Shown here: piece by piece, positions 35,713 to 44,928 of the stretch
Numbering within the stretch: position 1 is the first letter of the stretch
How the letters are laid out: every line of letters starts with the position of its first letter
Notes under the pieces: model-generated
What the model was told of the DNA's origin: nothing
Databases searched by the model: none
The model's input: the letters and a program-made list of their open reading frames with translations, nothing else
Assembly (NCBI GenBank): GCA_965223465.1
Contig: OZ245025.1
Span: 930,001 to 994,000, forward strand
DNA: 64,000 nucleotides
Origin: JAAELZ01 sp965223465
GTDB taxonomy: Bacteria > Pseudomonadota > Gammaproteobacteria > Arenicellales > Poriferihabitantaceae
Direction of reading: 5' to 3'
Position numbers and translations under genes: made by a program

Positions 35713-37245
35713 ATGAGAAATATTTTACAACAACTAGAAGAAAAGCGTACTGCGGCAAAGTTAGGTGGTGGACAAAAAAGAATTGATACCCAGCACAGCA
35801 AGGGCAAACTCACCGCGCGCGAAAGAATAGAGGTATTGCTGGATGAAGGTAGCTTTGAGGAATGGGATACATTCGTTGAACATCGCTGCCATGACTTTGG
35901 CATGCAAGATACCAGCGTGATTGGTGATGGCGTTGTCACCGGGCATGGCACGATCAACGGCCGCTTGGTTTTTGTCTATAGCCAGGACTTCACTGTTTTT
36001 GGCGGCTCCTTGTCAGAATCGAACGCAGAAAAGATTTGTAAAATCATGGATCAGGCAATTAAAGTCGGTGCGCCCATCATTGGTATCAACGACTCAGGTG
36101 GCGCTCGAATCCAGGAAGGAGTGGCCTCTCTGGGTGGATACGCGGAAATTTTCCAGCGCAACGTGATGGCCTCCGGTGTGGTACCTCAAATCTCCCTGAT
36201 TATGGGGCCGTGCGCAGGGGGTGCGGTGTATTCCCCAGCAATCACGGATTTTATTTTTATGGTGCGTGATACCTCCTATATGTTCGTCACCGGCCCGAGC
36301 GTAGTAAAAACCGTAACCCACGAAGAAGTCACCGCAGAAGAGCTGGGCGGAGCGCATACCCATGCCAGCAAATCCGGTGTGAGCGATGGCAGCTTTGAGC
36401 ATGATGTCGAAGCACTGATGACGTTACGTAACTTCATCGATTTCCTGCCCTCGAACAATAAGAATGGCCCTCCTTCCCGTCCGTTTGATGACCCACCTGA
36501 TCGAACCGATTTCTCACTTGACACCCTGATTCCAGAAAACCCGAATGCACCCTACGATATGCATGAGGTGATTAACAAAATAGTCGATGAACAACATTTT
36601 TTCGAAATCAAACCTGATTTTGCCAAAAACATTATTATCGGCTTGGGACGTATTGAGGGCGAGGTCGTGGGTATTGTTGCAAATCAACCCTCGGTGCTGG
36701 CAGGCTGCCTGGATATCAATGCGTCGGTTAAGGCCGCTCGTTTTATTCGCTTTTGCGACGCCTTTAGCATCCCAGTTTTAACCTTTGTTGACGTACCTGG
36801 CTTTATGCCCGGCACCGATCAAGAATACGGTGGCATCATTAAACATGGGGCAAAACTGCTCTATGCGTACGCAGAGTGTACCGTTCCCAAAGTCACGATT
36901 ATCACCCGTAAAGCTTACGGGGGTGCCTACGATGTAATGGCCTCCAAACACCTAAGAGGTGATGTAAATTTCTGTTGGCCCAGCGCCGAAATTGCGGTCA
37001 TGGGACCAAAAGGTGCGGTAGAAATTATTTTTCGCGAAGATGCCAAAGACCCGGAGAAACTCGAAGCACGTACCGAAGAGTATCGCGAAAAGTTTGCCAA
37101 TCCATTCATCGCAGGACGGCGTGGTTATATTGATGATGTTATTTTCCCACATTCTACCCGCCACCGAGTTGCCCGTTCACTAAATATGCTGCGCACTAAG
37201 AAATTGAAAAACCCTTGGCGCAAACATGGAAATGTGCCACTTTAG
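35713..37245 (+). CDS. pccB: Propionyl-CoA carboxylase beta chain
   Basis: The 510-residue carboxyltransferase subunit contains GGGQKRIDTQHSKGKLTARE near residue 18, YSQDFTVFGGSLSE near 88, NDSGGARIQEGVASLGGYAE near 121 and FVDVPGFMPGTDQEYGGII near 358, the biotin-carboxyl and CoA site motifs. It transfers the carboxyl group from biotin to propionyl-CoA. It lies 20 bases after the mutase stop and 57 before pccA; the order mutase-pccB-pccA supports propionyl- rather than acetyl-CoA as substrate. Confidence 0.95.
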   Translation: MRNILQQLEEKRTAAKLGGGQKRIDTQHSKGKLTARERIEVLLDEGSFEEWDTFVEHRCHDFGMQDTSVIGDGVVTGHGTINGRLVFVYSQDFTVFGGSLSESNAEKICKIMDQAIKVGAPIIGINDSGGARIQEGVASLGGYAEIFQRNVMASGVVPQISLIMGPCAGGAVYSPAITDFIFMVRDTSYMFVTGPSVVKTVTHEEVTAEELGGAHTHASKSGVSDGSFEHDVEALMTLRNFIDFLPSNNKNGPPSRPFDDPPDRTDFSLDTLIPENPNAPYDMHEVINKIVDEQHFFEIKPDFAKNIIIGLGRIEGEVVGIVANQPSVLAGCLDINASVKAARFIRFCDAFSIPVLTFVDVPGFMPGTDQEYGGIIKHGAKLLYAYAECTVPKVTIITRKAYGGAYDVMASKHLRGDVNFCWPSAEIAVMGPKGAVEIIFREDAKDPEKLEARTEEYREKFANPFIAGRRGYIDDVIFPHSTRHRVARSLNMLRTKKLKNPWRKHGNVPL

Positions 37246-37302
37246 TGGATAGCAACATCAATCTTTTGTGTTTAATACTTAATTACATAATAACAATGAC
37301 TT

Positions 37303-39297
37303 ATGTCACTATTTAAAAAAATTCTAATTGCTAATCGTGGCGAAATTGCCTGCCGCGCCATACGTTCTGCAAATGCGTTAGGTATTCCAACCGTAGCGGT
37401 TTATTCGGAAACAGATCACCGCGCAAAACATGTACGCATGGCAGATGAGGGGGTGCTATTAGGCGGCAATGCACCGAACGAAAGCTATTTAAATATCGAA
37501 AAAATTATAGAAGCATGCGTTCAAACTGGGGCAGATGCGGTCTACCCAGGCTACGGATTTTTATCTGAAAATGCCCAATTTGCGCTTGCTCTGGAAGCGG
37601 CGGATATTGCCTTTATCGGCCCCAATGTACCCGCGATCGAAGCCATGGGAGACAAAATCACCTCGAAACGGATTGCCGAAGAGGCTGGGGTCAATGTCAT
37701 CCCAGGGCATACCGAAGTACTAAAAGATGCGAGCGAAGCGCAGGCCATCGCTAATAAAATTGGCTACCCCGTAATGCTCAAGGCGAGTGCGGGCGGTGGG
37801 GGTAAGGGTATGCGAATCGCGTTCAATGACGAGGAATGCTTGGACGGCTTCGCGCGTGCCCAAAGCGAGGCGGTTTCTAGCTTTGGTGATGACCGTATAT
37901 TTATCGAAAAGTTTATTGAACAGCCCAGGCATATTGAAATCCAGCTGATTGCAGATCAGCATGGCAATGTCATCACTTTAAATGAACGCGAGTGTTCAAT
38001 ACAACGGCGCCATCAAAAAGTCATTGAAGAGGCACCCTCTCCTTATATTAATCAAGAGACGCGCAAGGCGATGAGTGAGCAGGCGGTACTATTGGCTAAA
38101 GCAGTTGATTACGTCTCTGCGGGTACGGTGGAGTTAATTGCCGATAAAGATCAGAATTTTTATTTTCTGGAGATGAATACCCGCCTGCAAGTAGAGCATC
38201 CCGTCACCGAACTCATCACGGGGGTTGATCTGGTTGAATTAATGATTAAAGTGGCGGCTGGTGAGAAGCTGCCAATGAAACAAGCCGATATCCCACTGAA
38301 TGGCTGGGCAATTGAAGCACGGGTTTACGCTGAAAACCCAATGCGAAATTTCGTGCCGTCTATTGGACGGCTCACTCGCTATGTTGAACCAGCACACAAT
38401 GAAACCATACGCGTCGATTCCGGGGTAGATGAAGGTGATGAAATATCGATGTTTTATGACCCGATGATTTCCAAACTGATTACTTACGCGCCCACGCGTG
38501 ACGAGGCGATAGAAGCAATGCAATTGGCCTTGGACGAATACACCATCCAGGGTGTGGAAACCAATATCGGGTTTTTATCTTCGATTCTGCAACAACCCCG
38601 GTTTTTAAGTGGCGATCTGGATACCAATTTTATTGACGCGCTATATCCAGAGGGCTATGACAGTGCGACCCATATTCCAGAAGATGTCGATATTCTGTTT
38701 CCACTGGTTGCGAGCATACACTATCGTTATACCCAGCGCGCGTCCGAGCTATCGGGTCAACTGCCACATCATGGATATCAGGTTTCCAAAGATTGGGTTG
38801 TGGTTGACACCGATGGCACTCAGCACTCGATAAAAATTTGCGAAGATGAAAATCAAAATCATCTTGAATATAAAGGGCAGCACTACTTTATTAAAGATAA
38901 CTGGACGCCAAGCCAACCGCACTACAAAGGCGAGATTAATGGCCGCAAAGTCGCCGCGCAAGTTCAGCGAGAACAATATCGTTATGTGCTCAGTTACAAA
39001 GGATATCGCCTGAATGCACAGGTGTTAACCCCACCCGTCGCCAAGTTGGCCCGTCTAATGCCAGAGAAAAAGCAAGTGGATTTATCCAAATTTCTGCTTT
39101 CTCCGATGCCAGGCCTGCTTATCAGATTAGATTTAAAGTCGGGTGATACCATTGCCGAAGGTGAAGAACTCGCCATAATCGAAGCGATGAAAATGGAAAA
39201 TTCGATCCGAGCAGAAAACGATTGTGTCGTTAAAGAAGTTTTTTGCGAAGCCGGTACAACCCTCGAGGTCGATCAAAAAATCCTTGAATTCGAATAA
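37303..39297 (+). CDS. pccA: Propionyl-CoA carboxylase alpha chain (biotin carboxylase/BCCP)
   Basis: The 664-residue protein has a biotin carboxylase region with ANRGEIACRAIRSA near residue 9, VYPGYGFLSENAQFA near 80, KASAGGGGKGMRI near 160 (ATP-grasp loop) and EMNTRLQVEHPVTE near 286. A middle linker domain follows, and the C-terminal biotinyl domain carries the biotinylation motif EAMKMEN near 630. It carboxylates biotin with ATP and bicarbonate. It pairs with pccB just upstream. Confidence 0.96.
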   Translation: MSLFKKILIANRGEIACRAIRSANALGIPTVAVYSETDHRAKHVRMADEGVLLGGNAPNESYLNIEKIIEACVQTGADAVYPGYGFLSENAQFALALEAADIAFIGPNVPAIEAMGDKITSKRIAEEAGVNVIPGHTEVLKDASEAQAIANKIGYPVMLKASAGGGGKGMRIAFNDEECLDGFARAQSEAVSSFGDDRIFIEKFIEQPRHIEIQLIADQHGNVITLNERECSIQRRHQKVIEEAPSPYINQETRKAMSEQAVLLAKAVDYVSAGTVELIADKDQNFYFLEMNTRLQVEHPVTELITGVDLVELMIKVAAGEKLPMKQADIPLNGWAIEARVYAENPMRNFVPSIGRLTRYVEPAHNETIRVDSGVDEGDEISMFYDPMISKLITYAPTRDEAIEAMQLALDEYTIQGVETNIGFLSSILQQPRFLSGDLDTNFIDALYPEGYDSATHIPEDVDILFPLVASIHYRYTQRASELSGQLPHHGYQVSKDWVVVDTDGTQHSIKICEDENQNHLEYKGQHYFIKDNWTPSQPHYKGEINGRKVAAQVQREQYRYVLSYKGYRLNAQVLTPPVAKLARLMPEKKQVDLSKFLLSPMPGLLIRLDLKSGDTIAEGEELAIIEAMKMENSIRAENDCVVKEVFCEAGTTLEVDQKILEFE

Positions 39298-39314
39298 TTT
39301 CGGCTGCTTGGAAA

Positions 39315-40289
39315 ATGATTGACGTCGAGCAACTGGCCAAACGACTGATCAGACAGGACCGGCGCGCGCTTTCCAAGGCTATTACCCTAGTAGAATCCAG
39401 CCATCCCCAACGTCGTGAGCAGGCATTAACCTTGCTCGACACCATCATGCCGCATACCGGCAATTCGACGCGTATCGGCATATCTGGCAGCCCGGGTGTA
39501 GGGAAATCTACCTTTATTGAGGCGTATGGCCAGCACCTAATTAGTAACGGGAAAAGGATTGCTGCGCTGGCGATTGACCCAAGTTCTAAGTTAACCGGGG
39601 GCTCCATTCTTGGCGATAAAACACGTATGCCCGTTTTATCCAATCATCCAGATGCGTACATCCGCCCTACCCCTTCTGGTAGCTTACTCGGGGGCGTGGC
39701 CAGACGCAGTCGTGAAGTAATTGCTTTATGCGAAGCGGCAGGGTTTAATACAATTTTGGTCGAAACCGTGGGTGTGGGTCAGTCTGAGACCGAAGTCGCA
39801 AATATGACAGACTGCTACCTGCTCTTATTACAGCCCGCCAGTGGAGACACCCTACAAGGCATCAAACGTGGCATTATGGAGCTTGCCGATCTAGTGGTGG
39901 TCAATAAGGCGGATGGCGCATTACTGCCAGCGGCCAGAGAATCTGCCACACACTATATGCGCGCGCTTAGCTATCTAAACAGTAAAATACCCGATTGGAA
40001 GCGTCCAGTTATTCTTAGCTCTTCACTCAACCACGAGGGGTTTGATGACGTAGACGACGCACTGAAAGCTTATTGCTCACTGGCTCGGGAAAAAGGGGTG
40101 TTTCAACAAAAACGTACGGATCAATTATTGCACTGGTTGGAAGATGAAATCATTGCTGATCTAATCGATCGATTCAGACATGATACCGACATCCAGAGTC
40201 AATATGCTACAACGCGCCAACTGATAGACCAAGGACACTCTCCGGCACGCATTGCCGCTGATTTTGTCGATACACTTTTAAAGAGGTAA
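39315..40289 (+). CDS. meaB: Methylmalonyl-CoA mutase-associated GTPase MeaB
   Basis: The 324-residue G3E-family P-loop GTPase contains GISGSPGVGKSTFIEAYG near residue 55, ALAIDPSSKLTGGSILGDKT near 89, ETVGVGQSETEVANM near 152 and VVNKADGA near 195. MeaB gates cofactor loading and protects the mutase. Its position 17 bases after pccA and three bases before the epimerase supports the assignment over other ArgK-like GTPases. Confidence 0.95.
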   Translation: MIDVEQLAKRLIRQDRRALSKAITLVESSHPQRREQALTLLDTIMPHTGNSTRIGISGSPGVGKSTFIEAYGQHLISNGKRIAALAIDPSSKLTGGSILGDKTRMPVLSNHPDAYIRPTPSGSLLGGVARRSREVIALCEAAGFNTILVETVGVGQSETEVANMTDCYLLLLQPASGDTLQGIKRGIMELADLVVVNKADGALLPAARESATHYMRALSYLNSKIPDWKRPVILSSSLNHEGFDDVDDALKAYCSLAREKGVFQQKRTDQLLHWLEDEIIADLIDRFRHDTDIQSQYATTRQLIDQGHSPARIAADFVDTLLKR

Positions 40290-40292
40290 ATT

Positions 40293-40697
40293 ATGATAGG
40301 TAAGCTCAACCATATCGCTATCGCAGTACCTGATCTGGGTAAAGCCAGCGAATTTTACCATGATGTGCTCGGTGCACGTGTTTCGGATCCGCAAGACTTG
40401 CCCGAACACGGCGTCACCACGGTATTTGTCGAACTGGATAACACCAAACTGGAACTACTCTACCCCTTGGGTGATGATTCCCCTATCGCAGGTTTTCTGA
40501 ACAAAAATCCAGAGGGTGGCATTCATCACTATTGCCTGGAAGTAAATGACATACAAGCGGCGGTGGAACAAGCCAATACACACAATATCCGAGTTTTAGG
40601 AGACGGCTCGCCTAAAATTGGTGCTCATGGTAAACCGGTTATTTTTATTCATCCCAAGGATGCATTGGGATGCTTGGTCGAATTTGAGCAGTGCTAA
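40293..40697 (+). CDS. mce: Methylmalonyl-CoA epimerase
   Basis: The 134-residue vicinal-oxygen-chelate protein begins MIGKLNHIAIAVPDLGKASE. Metal-site residues are visible in LNHIAIAV (His), GIHHYCLEV (His) and CLVEFEQ (Glu). It interconverts the (S)- and (R)-methylmalonyl-CoA made and used by the neighbouring carboxylase and mutase. It is preceded by an AGAGG ribosome-binding site. It is the last gene of the cluster. Confidence 0.95.
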   Translation: MIGKLNHIAIAVPDLGKASEFYHDVLGARVSDPQDLPEHGVTTVFVELDNTKLELLYPLGDDSPIAGFLNKNPEGGIHHYCLEVNDIQAAVEQANTHNIRVLGDGSPKIGAHGKPVIFIHPKDALGCLVEFEQC

Positions 40698-40749
40698 AAA
40701 TCTTAGGCAAAAATAAAGTGCCTCTTATTGCGTAAGCAATAAATAGCCG

Positions 40750-41778
40750 ATGCTTACGGTTTATAGCAAGAAACATTCATTTAGAAATAATCTGACGGAA
40801 CTGCACGGTGGGAAGTTAATTTCCCCCTTCGAGTGCCCCTCAAGAGCAGAGTATATTATTGAGCGAATATAGCAGGTAGGTCTTGGCGAGATTAGCGCTC
40901 CACAAGCATTTGGTCTTGATCCAGTCCACCGTATTCACGACCCTGCCTACATAGCGTTTTTGCAAAATTGCTGGCAACAATGGCGGGAAGCGGGCAACAC
41001 CGGTGAGGCAATCCCAACTATCTTTCCTACACGTAGCATGCAGAGCCGACTGCCCAAAGATATCGTCGGAAAACTCGGCTATTATGCCCTATCCAATGAC
41101 ACCTCTATTAATGGTAGCAGCTGGCAAGCAGCAAATTTAAGCGCAAATATTGCACTGACCGCACAAGCAAAGTTGCAATCAGGCCATCAAGCTGCATTCG
41201 CGGTATGCCGCCCTCCCGGACATCATGCTGCCCGTGATCTGTATGGCGGCTACTGCTTTATCAACAATGCAGCAGTCTGTGCGCAAGCCTTCTTGGATCA
41301 AGGCGCTTCCAGAGTGGCGATACTCGACGTAGATTTTCATCATGGCAACGGTACACAATCAATATTTTATAATCGTGATGACGTTTTGTTTTTATCCCTA
41401 CACGGGGCGCCAAGTATGGCATTTCCTTATTTTCTTGGATATTCAGATGAAACCGGCATAGCAAAGGGTGAGGGTTTTAATAGGAACTATCCCTTACCTA
41501 AAGGAAGTGGCTATACCGCTTGGGAAGGCGCGCTCAAACAGGCCCTAAAACAAATTACGCGCTATGCCCCCGACGCTTTGATTGTCTCACTAGGCGTTGA
41601 CACTTATGAAGACGATCCAATTTCCTTCTTTACACTTACAAGCGAAGACTTTTCACGTTATGGCGCACTGCTTGGCAAACTGTGTCTACCAACTTTATTT
41701 GTTCTGGAAGGCGGCTACGCTATCGACGAAATGGGGGTCAACACGGTGAATGTCTTGACTGGATTTGAAGGAAAATAG
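40750..41778 (+). pseudogene. HDAC-family deacetylase (acetylpolyamine amidohydrolase-like) with in-frame TAG
   Basis: From ATG 40750 the frame reads MLTVYSKKHSFRNNLTELHG, then PFECPSRAEYIIERI, a TAG at 40870-40872, and continues in the same frame QVGLGEISAPQAFGLDPV to a stop at 41776-41778. Both sides fit the N-terminus of the acetylpolyamine amidohydrolase family. The rest is intact: PPGHHAARDLYGGYCFINNA, ILDVDFHHGNGTQ with the zinc-binding Asp and His, and SLGVDTYEDDPI. The full length of 342 codons is normal. Either the gene is a recent pseudogene, a shorter protein starts downstream (TTG 40960 or ATG 41038), or the stop is a sequence error. Confidence 0.85.
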
Positions 41779-41801
41779 GCTGAGCTTAACGGCCGTTTGC
41801 T

Positions 41802-42611
41802 TCAACTCGCATCCAGGAACGCTTTGATTATTGGGTTGATAAGCTGCGGGTGAGTCAAAGGTGCCATATGGCCTCCCTTTTCGATATAGTGAAAACGCCA
41901 ATGTGGGCAGGCTTCGATAAATAAATCTACAATCTCGCGAATACTCCGTTGGGTGTTTGGGTCGCTCATTACTAAGGTCTGAGCAGTAATGGCTTGGTAA
42001 GCCTCAAGCGTAGTTTGATCACCTAAAATCGCGTCCCATTCATAATAATTTGGCTGTAATGCAGTGGCAAATGCGCTGCGGCGCTTTTCTGGCATATCCT
42101 GCCACGCGTTCTCCCCCAGCCAGTAATCCGCAAACCGTTCTGCTGCGGTTGACCAATCGCCCAGCGCACCGTGGTACTTGACGTGTCGGTGAAGCGACAG
42201 GCATTCCTGATAAGCAGTCTTGCGATCGTTTTGTTGAAGCAAATGAAATGGATTGGGTTCAAACAAAATGAGCTTGTCGACTCGCTCACCCAATAACATC
42301 TCAGCCTTCAGCGCAACCGACCCTCCAAGGGAGTGGCCCACTAAATGAATCGGGCCATTGAGATTTTTACACAAAGCCAACACCAGCTGCGCCTGATCAT
42401 CCATTGATTGCGTGTGCGTCTCTGACCAAGGCGTCGTTTCTCCATAACCGAACAGATTAATCGCTAACACCTGGTACTTGTCTTGCAACACATCTACCAA
42501 GGCATGCCATTGCCGGTTGGCACTGACCGCGCTATGGATCAGAATAACCGGCGGACCTGCGCCCGCATCGGTGTAATCAATTTTAAGGGTTCCCTCGCTA
42601 AGTACAGGCAC
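41802..42611 (-). CDS. Alpha/beta hydrolase
   Basis: The 269-residue protein has the alpha/beta hydrolase fold. An oxyanion-region HSAVSANRQWH lies near residue 26, the nucleophile elbow GHSLGGSVALK near 96 and the catalytic His in IEKGGHMAPLTHP near 250. It has no signal peptide. Similar proteins hydrolyse esters or C-C bonds; the substrate is unknown. It sits three bases downstream of a FAH-family gene on the same strand, suggesting a shared small-molecule degradation role, which is inference. Confidence 0.88.
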   Translation of the reverse strand: MPVLSEGTLKIDYTDAGAGPPVILIHSAVSANRQWHALVDVLQDKYQVLAINLFGYGETTPWSETHTQSMDDQAQLVLALCKNLNGPIHLVGHSLGGSVALKAEMLLGERVDKLILFEPNPFHLLQQNDRKTAYQECLSLHRHVKYHGALGDWSTAAERFADYWLGENAWQDMPEKRRSAFATALQPNYYEWDAILGDQTTLEAYQAITAQTLVMSDPNTQRSIREIVDLFIEACPHWRFHYIEKGGHMAPLTHPQLINPIIKAFLDAS

Positions 42612-42614
42612 GAT

Positions 42615-43232
42615 CTATGATGCCTCCACCTCCCAGGTAGCTTCGACCAGCAACACGTCATTACTATAAATTTTGCCATTAAACATATCACCGGCTTTAA
42701 CCACACCCACGCCTGCAGGGGTGCCCGTCATTAGTAAGTCACCGTCTTCTACGGTGAGGAAACTGCTCACCTCACGCAAAATATCGTTGGGCTTGTGCAA
42801 CATTAACGCGTAACCACCTTGTTGTACCAATTTTCCATTTATCCTGAGTTCCATTTTGAGTGTATTTAAATCATCATTTAAACTCACAAAATCACTTAAG
42901 ACCGCTGCATTGTCAAACGCCTTTGATCGCTCCCATGGAAGACCTTTGGCCTTAAGCGCAGATTGTAAATCTCGTTTGGTTAAATCCAGCCCGAAACCAA
43001 CCCCAACAATCTCCCCTTGTTTCACTAGAAAGGTGATTTCACCTTCGTAGTGTATTTCACCCTTTTGCTTAACGTAAATTTTATTAGCGATAGCAGAGTT
43101 TGGCTTGATGAAAATAACGGGTTCATCGGGCACTTCATTGCCCAACTCATGTATATGCTCCACGTAGTTTCGGCCGATGCAGATAATTTTCGAGGGATAG
43201 ACGTCATTTCCATCGAACTTAATTGATTTCAT
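42615..43232 (-). CDS. Fumarylacetoacetate hydrolase family protein
   Basis: The 205-residue protein has the FAH C-terminal domain. It contains IICIGRNYVEHIHELGNEVP near residue 16, VIFIKPNSAIAN near 39, metal-binding Glu in IHYEGEITFLV near 61 and LMTGTPAGVGVVKAGD near 166. Family members hydrolyse or decarboxylate 2-oxo acids such as oxaloacetate, acylpyruvates or 2-hydroxyhepta-2,4-dienedioates. The substrate is not fixed. It is probably co-transcribed with the alpha/beta hydrolase downstream. Confidence 0.9.
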   Translation of the reverse strand: MKSIKFDGNDVYPSKIICIGRNYVEHIHELGNEVPDEPVIFIKPNSAIANKIYVKQKGEIHYEGEITFLVKQGEIVGVGFGLDLTKRDLQSALKAKGLPWERSKAFDNAAVLSDFVSLNDDLNTLKMELRINGKLVQQGGYALMLHKPNDILREVSSFLTVEDGDLLMTGTPAGVGVVKAGDMFNGKIYSNDVLLVEATWEVEAS

Positions 43233-43315
43233 ATCGATTCATATTCTCGTTAGACTGGTTATTTCTCAAAACCAGCCTTAATTGAATGCTTAGACCGACT
43301 CAGGCATCTATACCC

Positions 43316-44152
43316 TTAGTAAACACCTAAATCTTCGCCACAAACCACTTCACCATCATAATGTGCGGTAATTTCTGCCACCAATTCGGATTCGCTAACA
43401 CCCCACATCAGCAAATGGGTCAAAACCAACTTCTTAGGTTTGACCCGGTTTGCGATATCAGCCAGCTGGCGGGTTGAGGTATGCATATGGGCATGGTATT
43501 TCTGCCATTTCTGCGAGCGTTGAGCGAAGGCTTTGGCGGAATACACTTCATGGACCAACACATCGCAGCCTTTCCATATATCAATCACCGTATCAATCGG
43601 TGCGGTATCACCTGAGACCACAATGCGCCTGTCTGCGCTGATAAACTGGTATCCCAGCGCCAGCCAGCCGTCACCATGTTTGACTTCAAATGCATCTACC
43701 TTGACCCGCTTATCCTCATAAACCCGGCCAGGGTCAATTTCATGCGCATCTACGCCATACGCGTCTGGATTAATCGGCTCAAAGCCGCAGACTCGCACTT
43801 CTTTGTCCATTTCATAGGCCGCTAGAATGTGTTTTGTCATTGATCCTAAGCCTGCTGGGCCATAAACACGCAGCGCCCTGTTCCGCCCCAGTACCCAAGG
43901 CGTAAAAATTAAATCGGGATAACCGGCGGTATGGTCGGTATGCAGATGAGTAAGAAACGCGGTATCAAGGTTTTCCACTGCCAAAGCAGATACACCCCGT
44001 TGCTGTGCTGCTGCAGCTCGACGCACTACACCTGGCCCAAAATCGACCAAATAAGGAACATCATCCACAATAACGGCTAACGCCGGCCCCATACGATCTG
44101 GGTCAGCATTGGGTGTGCCCGTTCCGAGCAATACAACTTGGGTGTTTGACAT
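43316..44152 (-). CDS. Metallo-beta-lactamase-fold hydrolase (RNase Z/arylsulfatase-like)
   Basis: The 278-residue protein begins MSNTQVVLLGTGTPNADPDR and has the zinc motif FLTHLHTDHTAGYPDLI near residue 66 (HxHxDH). VVSGDTAPIDTVID near 184 supplies a metal-binding Asp and LVHEVYSA near 201 a His. The late His lies in VLTHLLMWGVSES. The family includes RNase Z-like and arylsulfatase-like enzymes; the real substrate is unknown. I chose the internal ATG because the motif-rich region starts there; the frame is open 11 codons further upstream. Confidence 0.85.
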   Translation of the reverse strand: MSNTQVVLLGTGTPNADPDRMGPALAVIVDDVPYLVDFGPGVVRRAAAAQQRGVSALAVENLDTAFLTHLHTDHTAGYPDLIFTPWVLGRNRALRVYGPAGLGSMTKHILAAYEMDKEVRVCGFEPINPDAYGVDAHEIDPGRVYEDKRVKVDAFEVKHGDGWLALGYQFISADRRIVVSGDTAPIDTVIDIWKGCDVLVHEVYSAKAFAQRSQKWQKYHAHMHTSTRQLADIANRVKPKKLVLTHLLMWGVSESELVAEITAHYDGEVVCGEDLGVY

Positions 44153-44338
44153 GGCTAATATATCTAGGCTGCTTTCCCTTATCAAAGGCGATGTTTACAT
44201 TGTAAAGGGCACCACCCTCTATTGCCAGCCAGGTTTCAATCGCAATCTCGAAATGCACTGCTGGAAACTAAAATACGATATTTAATGTTCACACGTAGGG
44301 CACATTCAGAATATTCACGCCAAAACTTGAGCAAAGAC

Positions 44339-44350
44339 ATCACATGTGAT
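44339..44350. promoter_or_regulatory. 12-bp palindrome upstream of the CBS protein
   Basis: ATCACATGTGAT is a perfect palindrome, 69 bases before the CBS gene. It resembles the half-sites of CRP but in the opposite order, so it is not a CRP site. It may be an operator for an unidentified regulator. Confidence 0.35.
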
Positions 44351-44419
44351 AAGTGTGGTTTCTAACGCTGCATATCTGATGTGTAGAAAATATATCTATA
44401 AAAAAAGAGGTATCTCACG

Positions 44420-44803
44420 ATGTTAATTAAAGACTATATGAGCGCTTCTCCCGTAACCATACGCGAGAATGCAGATTATAAATCCGCTTTTGTCAAAATG
44501 GATGATAACGGCATCCACCATCTCCCCGTGGTCAACAACCAAAAAGAAGTCGTTGGTGTGGTTTCACTAAGAGATTTGCAGCTCGCCACCCGGTGTTATT
44601 TTGAATCACCCGTAGAAATCTCAGAAGTCATGCACAAACCGGTATTAACCGCCAAATCGAGCGATACCATGGCCAGTGCAGCCAAACTCATGGCAGACAA
44701 CCGTTTTGGCTGCCTACCTATTCTGGACGATGATGGACACGTGATGGGTATGTTGACGGAAACTGATTTATTTCGGGTGCTAGCCGACACCTTGGCCGAT
44801 TAA
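44420..44803 (+). CDS. Tandem CBS-domain protein
   Basis: The 127-residue protein consists of two CBS domains only. It has MLIKDYMSASPVTIRENADY at the start, IHHLPVVNNQKEVVGVVSLR near residue 32, VMHKPVLTAKSSDTMASAA near 73 and FGCLPILDDDGHVMGMLTET near 99. CBS pairs bind adenine nucleotides and regulate partner enzymes or transporters. The partner is not evident here. An AAAGAGGTA ribosome-binding site precedes the start. Confidence 0.92.
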   Translation: MLIKDYMSASPVTIRENADYKSAFVKMDDNGIHHLPVVNNQKEVVGVVSLRDLQLATRCYFESPVEISEVMHKPVLTAKSSDTMASAAKLMADNRFGCLPILDDDGHVMGMLTETDLFRVLADTLAD

Positions 44804-44869
44804 ATTCAAACACGGCTAAGCTGATACGCTAAATCCTAACGCCATTCCCGTTCATTGGTCAAATCGTAA

Positions 44870-44895
44870 ATAAACCCCGGAATATCGGGGTTTAT
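44870..44895. terminator. Symmetric hairpin between convergent genes
   Basis: ATAAACCCCG (44870-44879) and CGGGGTTTAT (44886-44895) make a perfect 10-bp stem with a 6-base loop. It lies between the CBS gene (plus) and the rhodanese gene (minus), so it may act as a bidirectional terminator; the AT arms supply short T-rich tracts in both directions. Confidence 0.7.
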
Positions 44896-44928
44896 CACAA
44901 AGAACTAGGTTAAGATTGGTTTTCTTAG

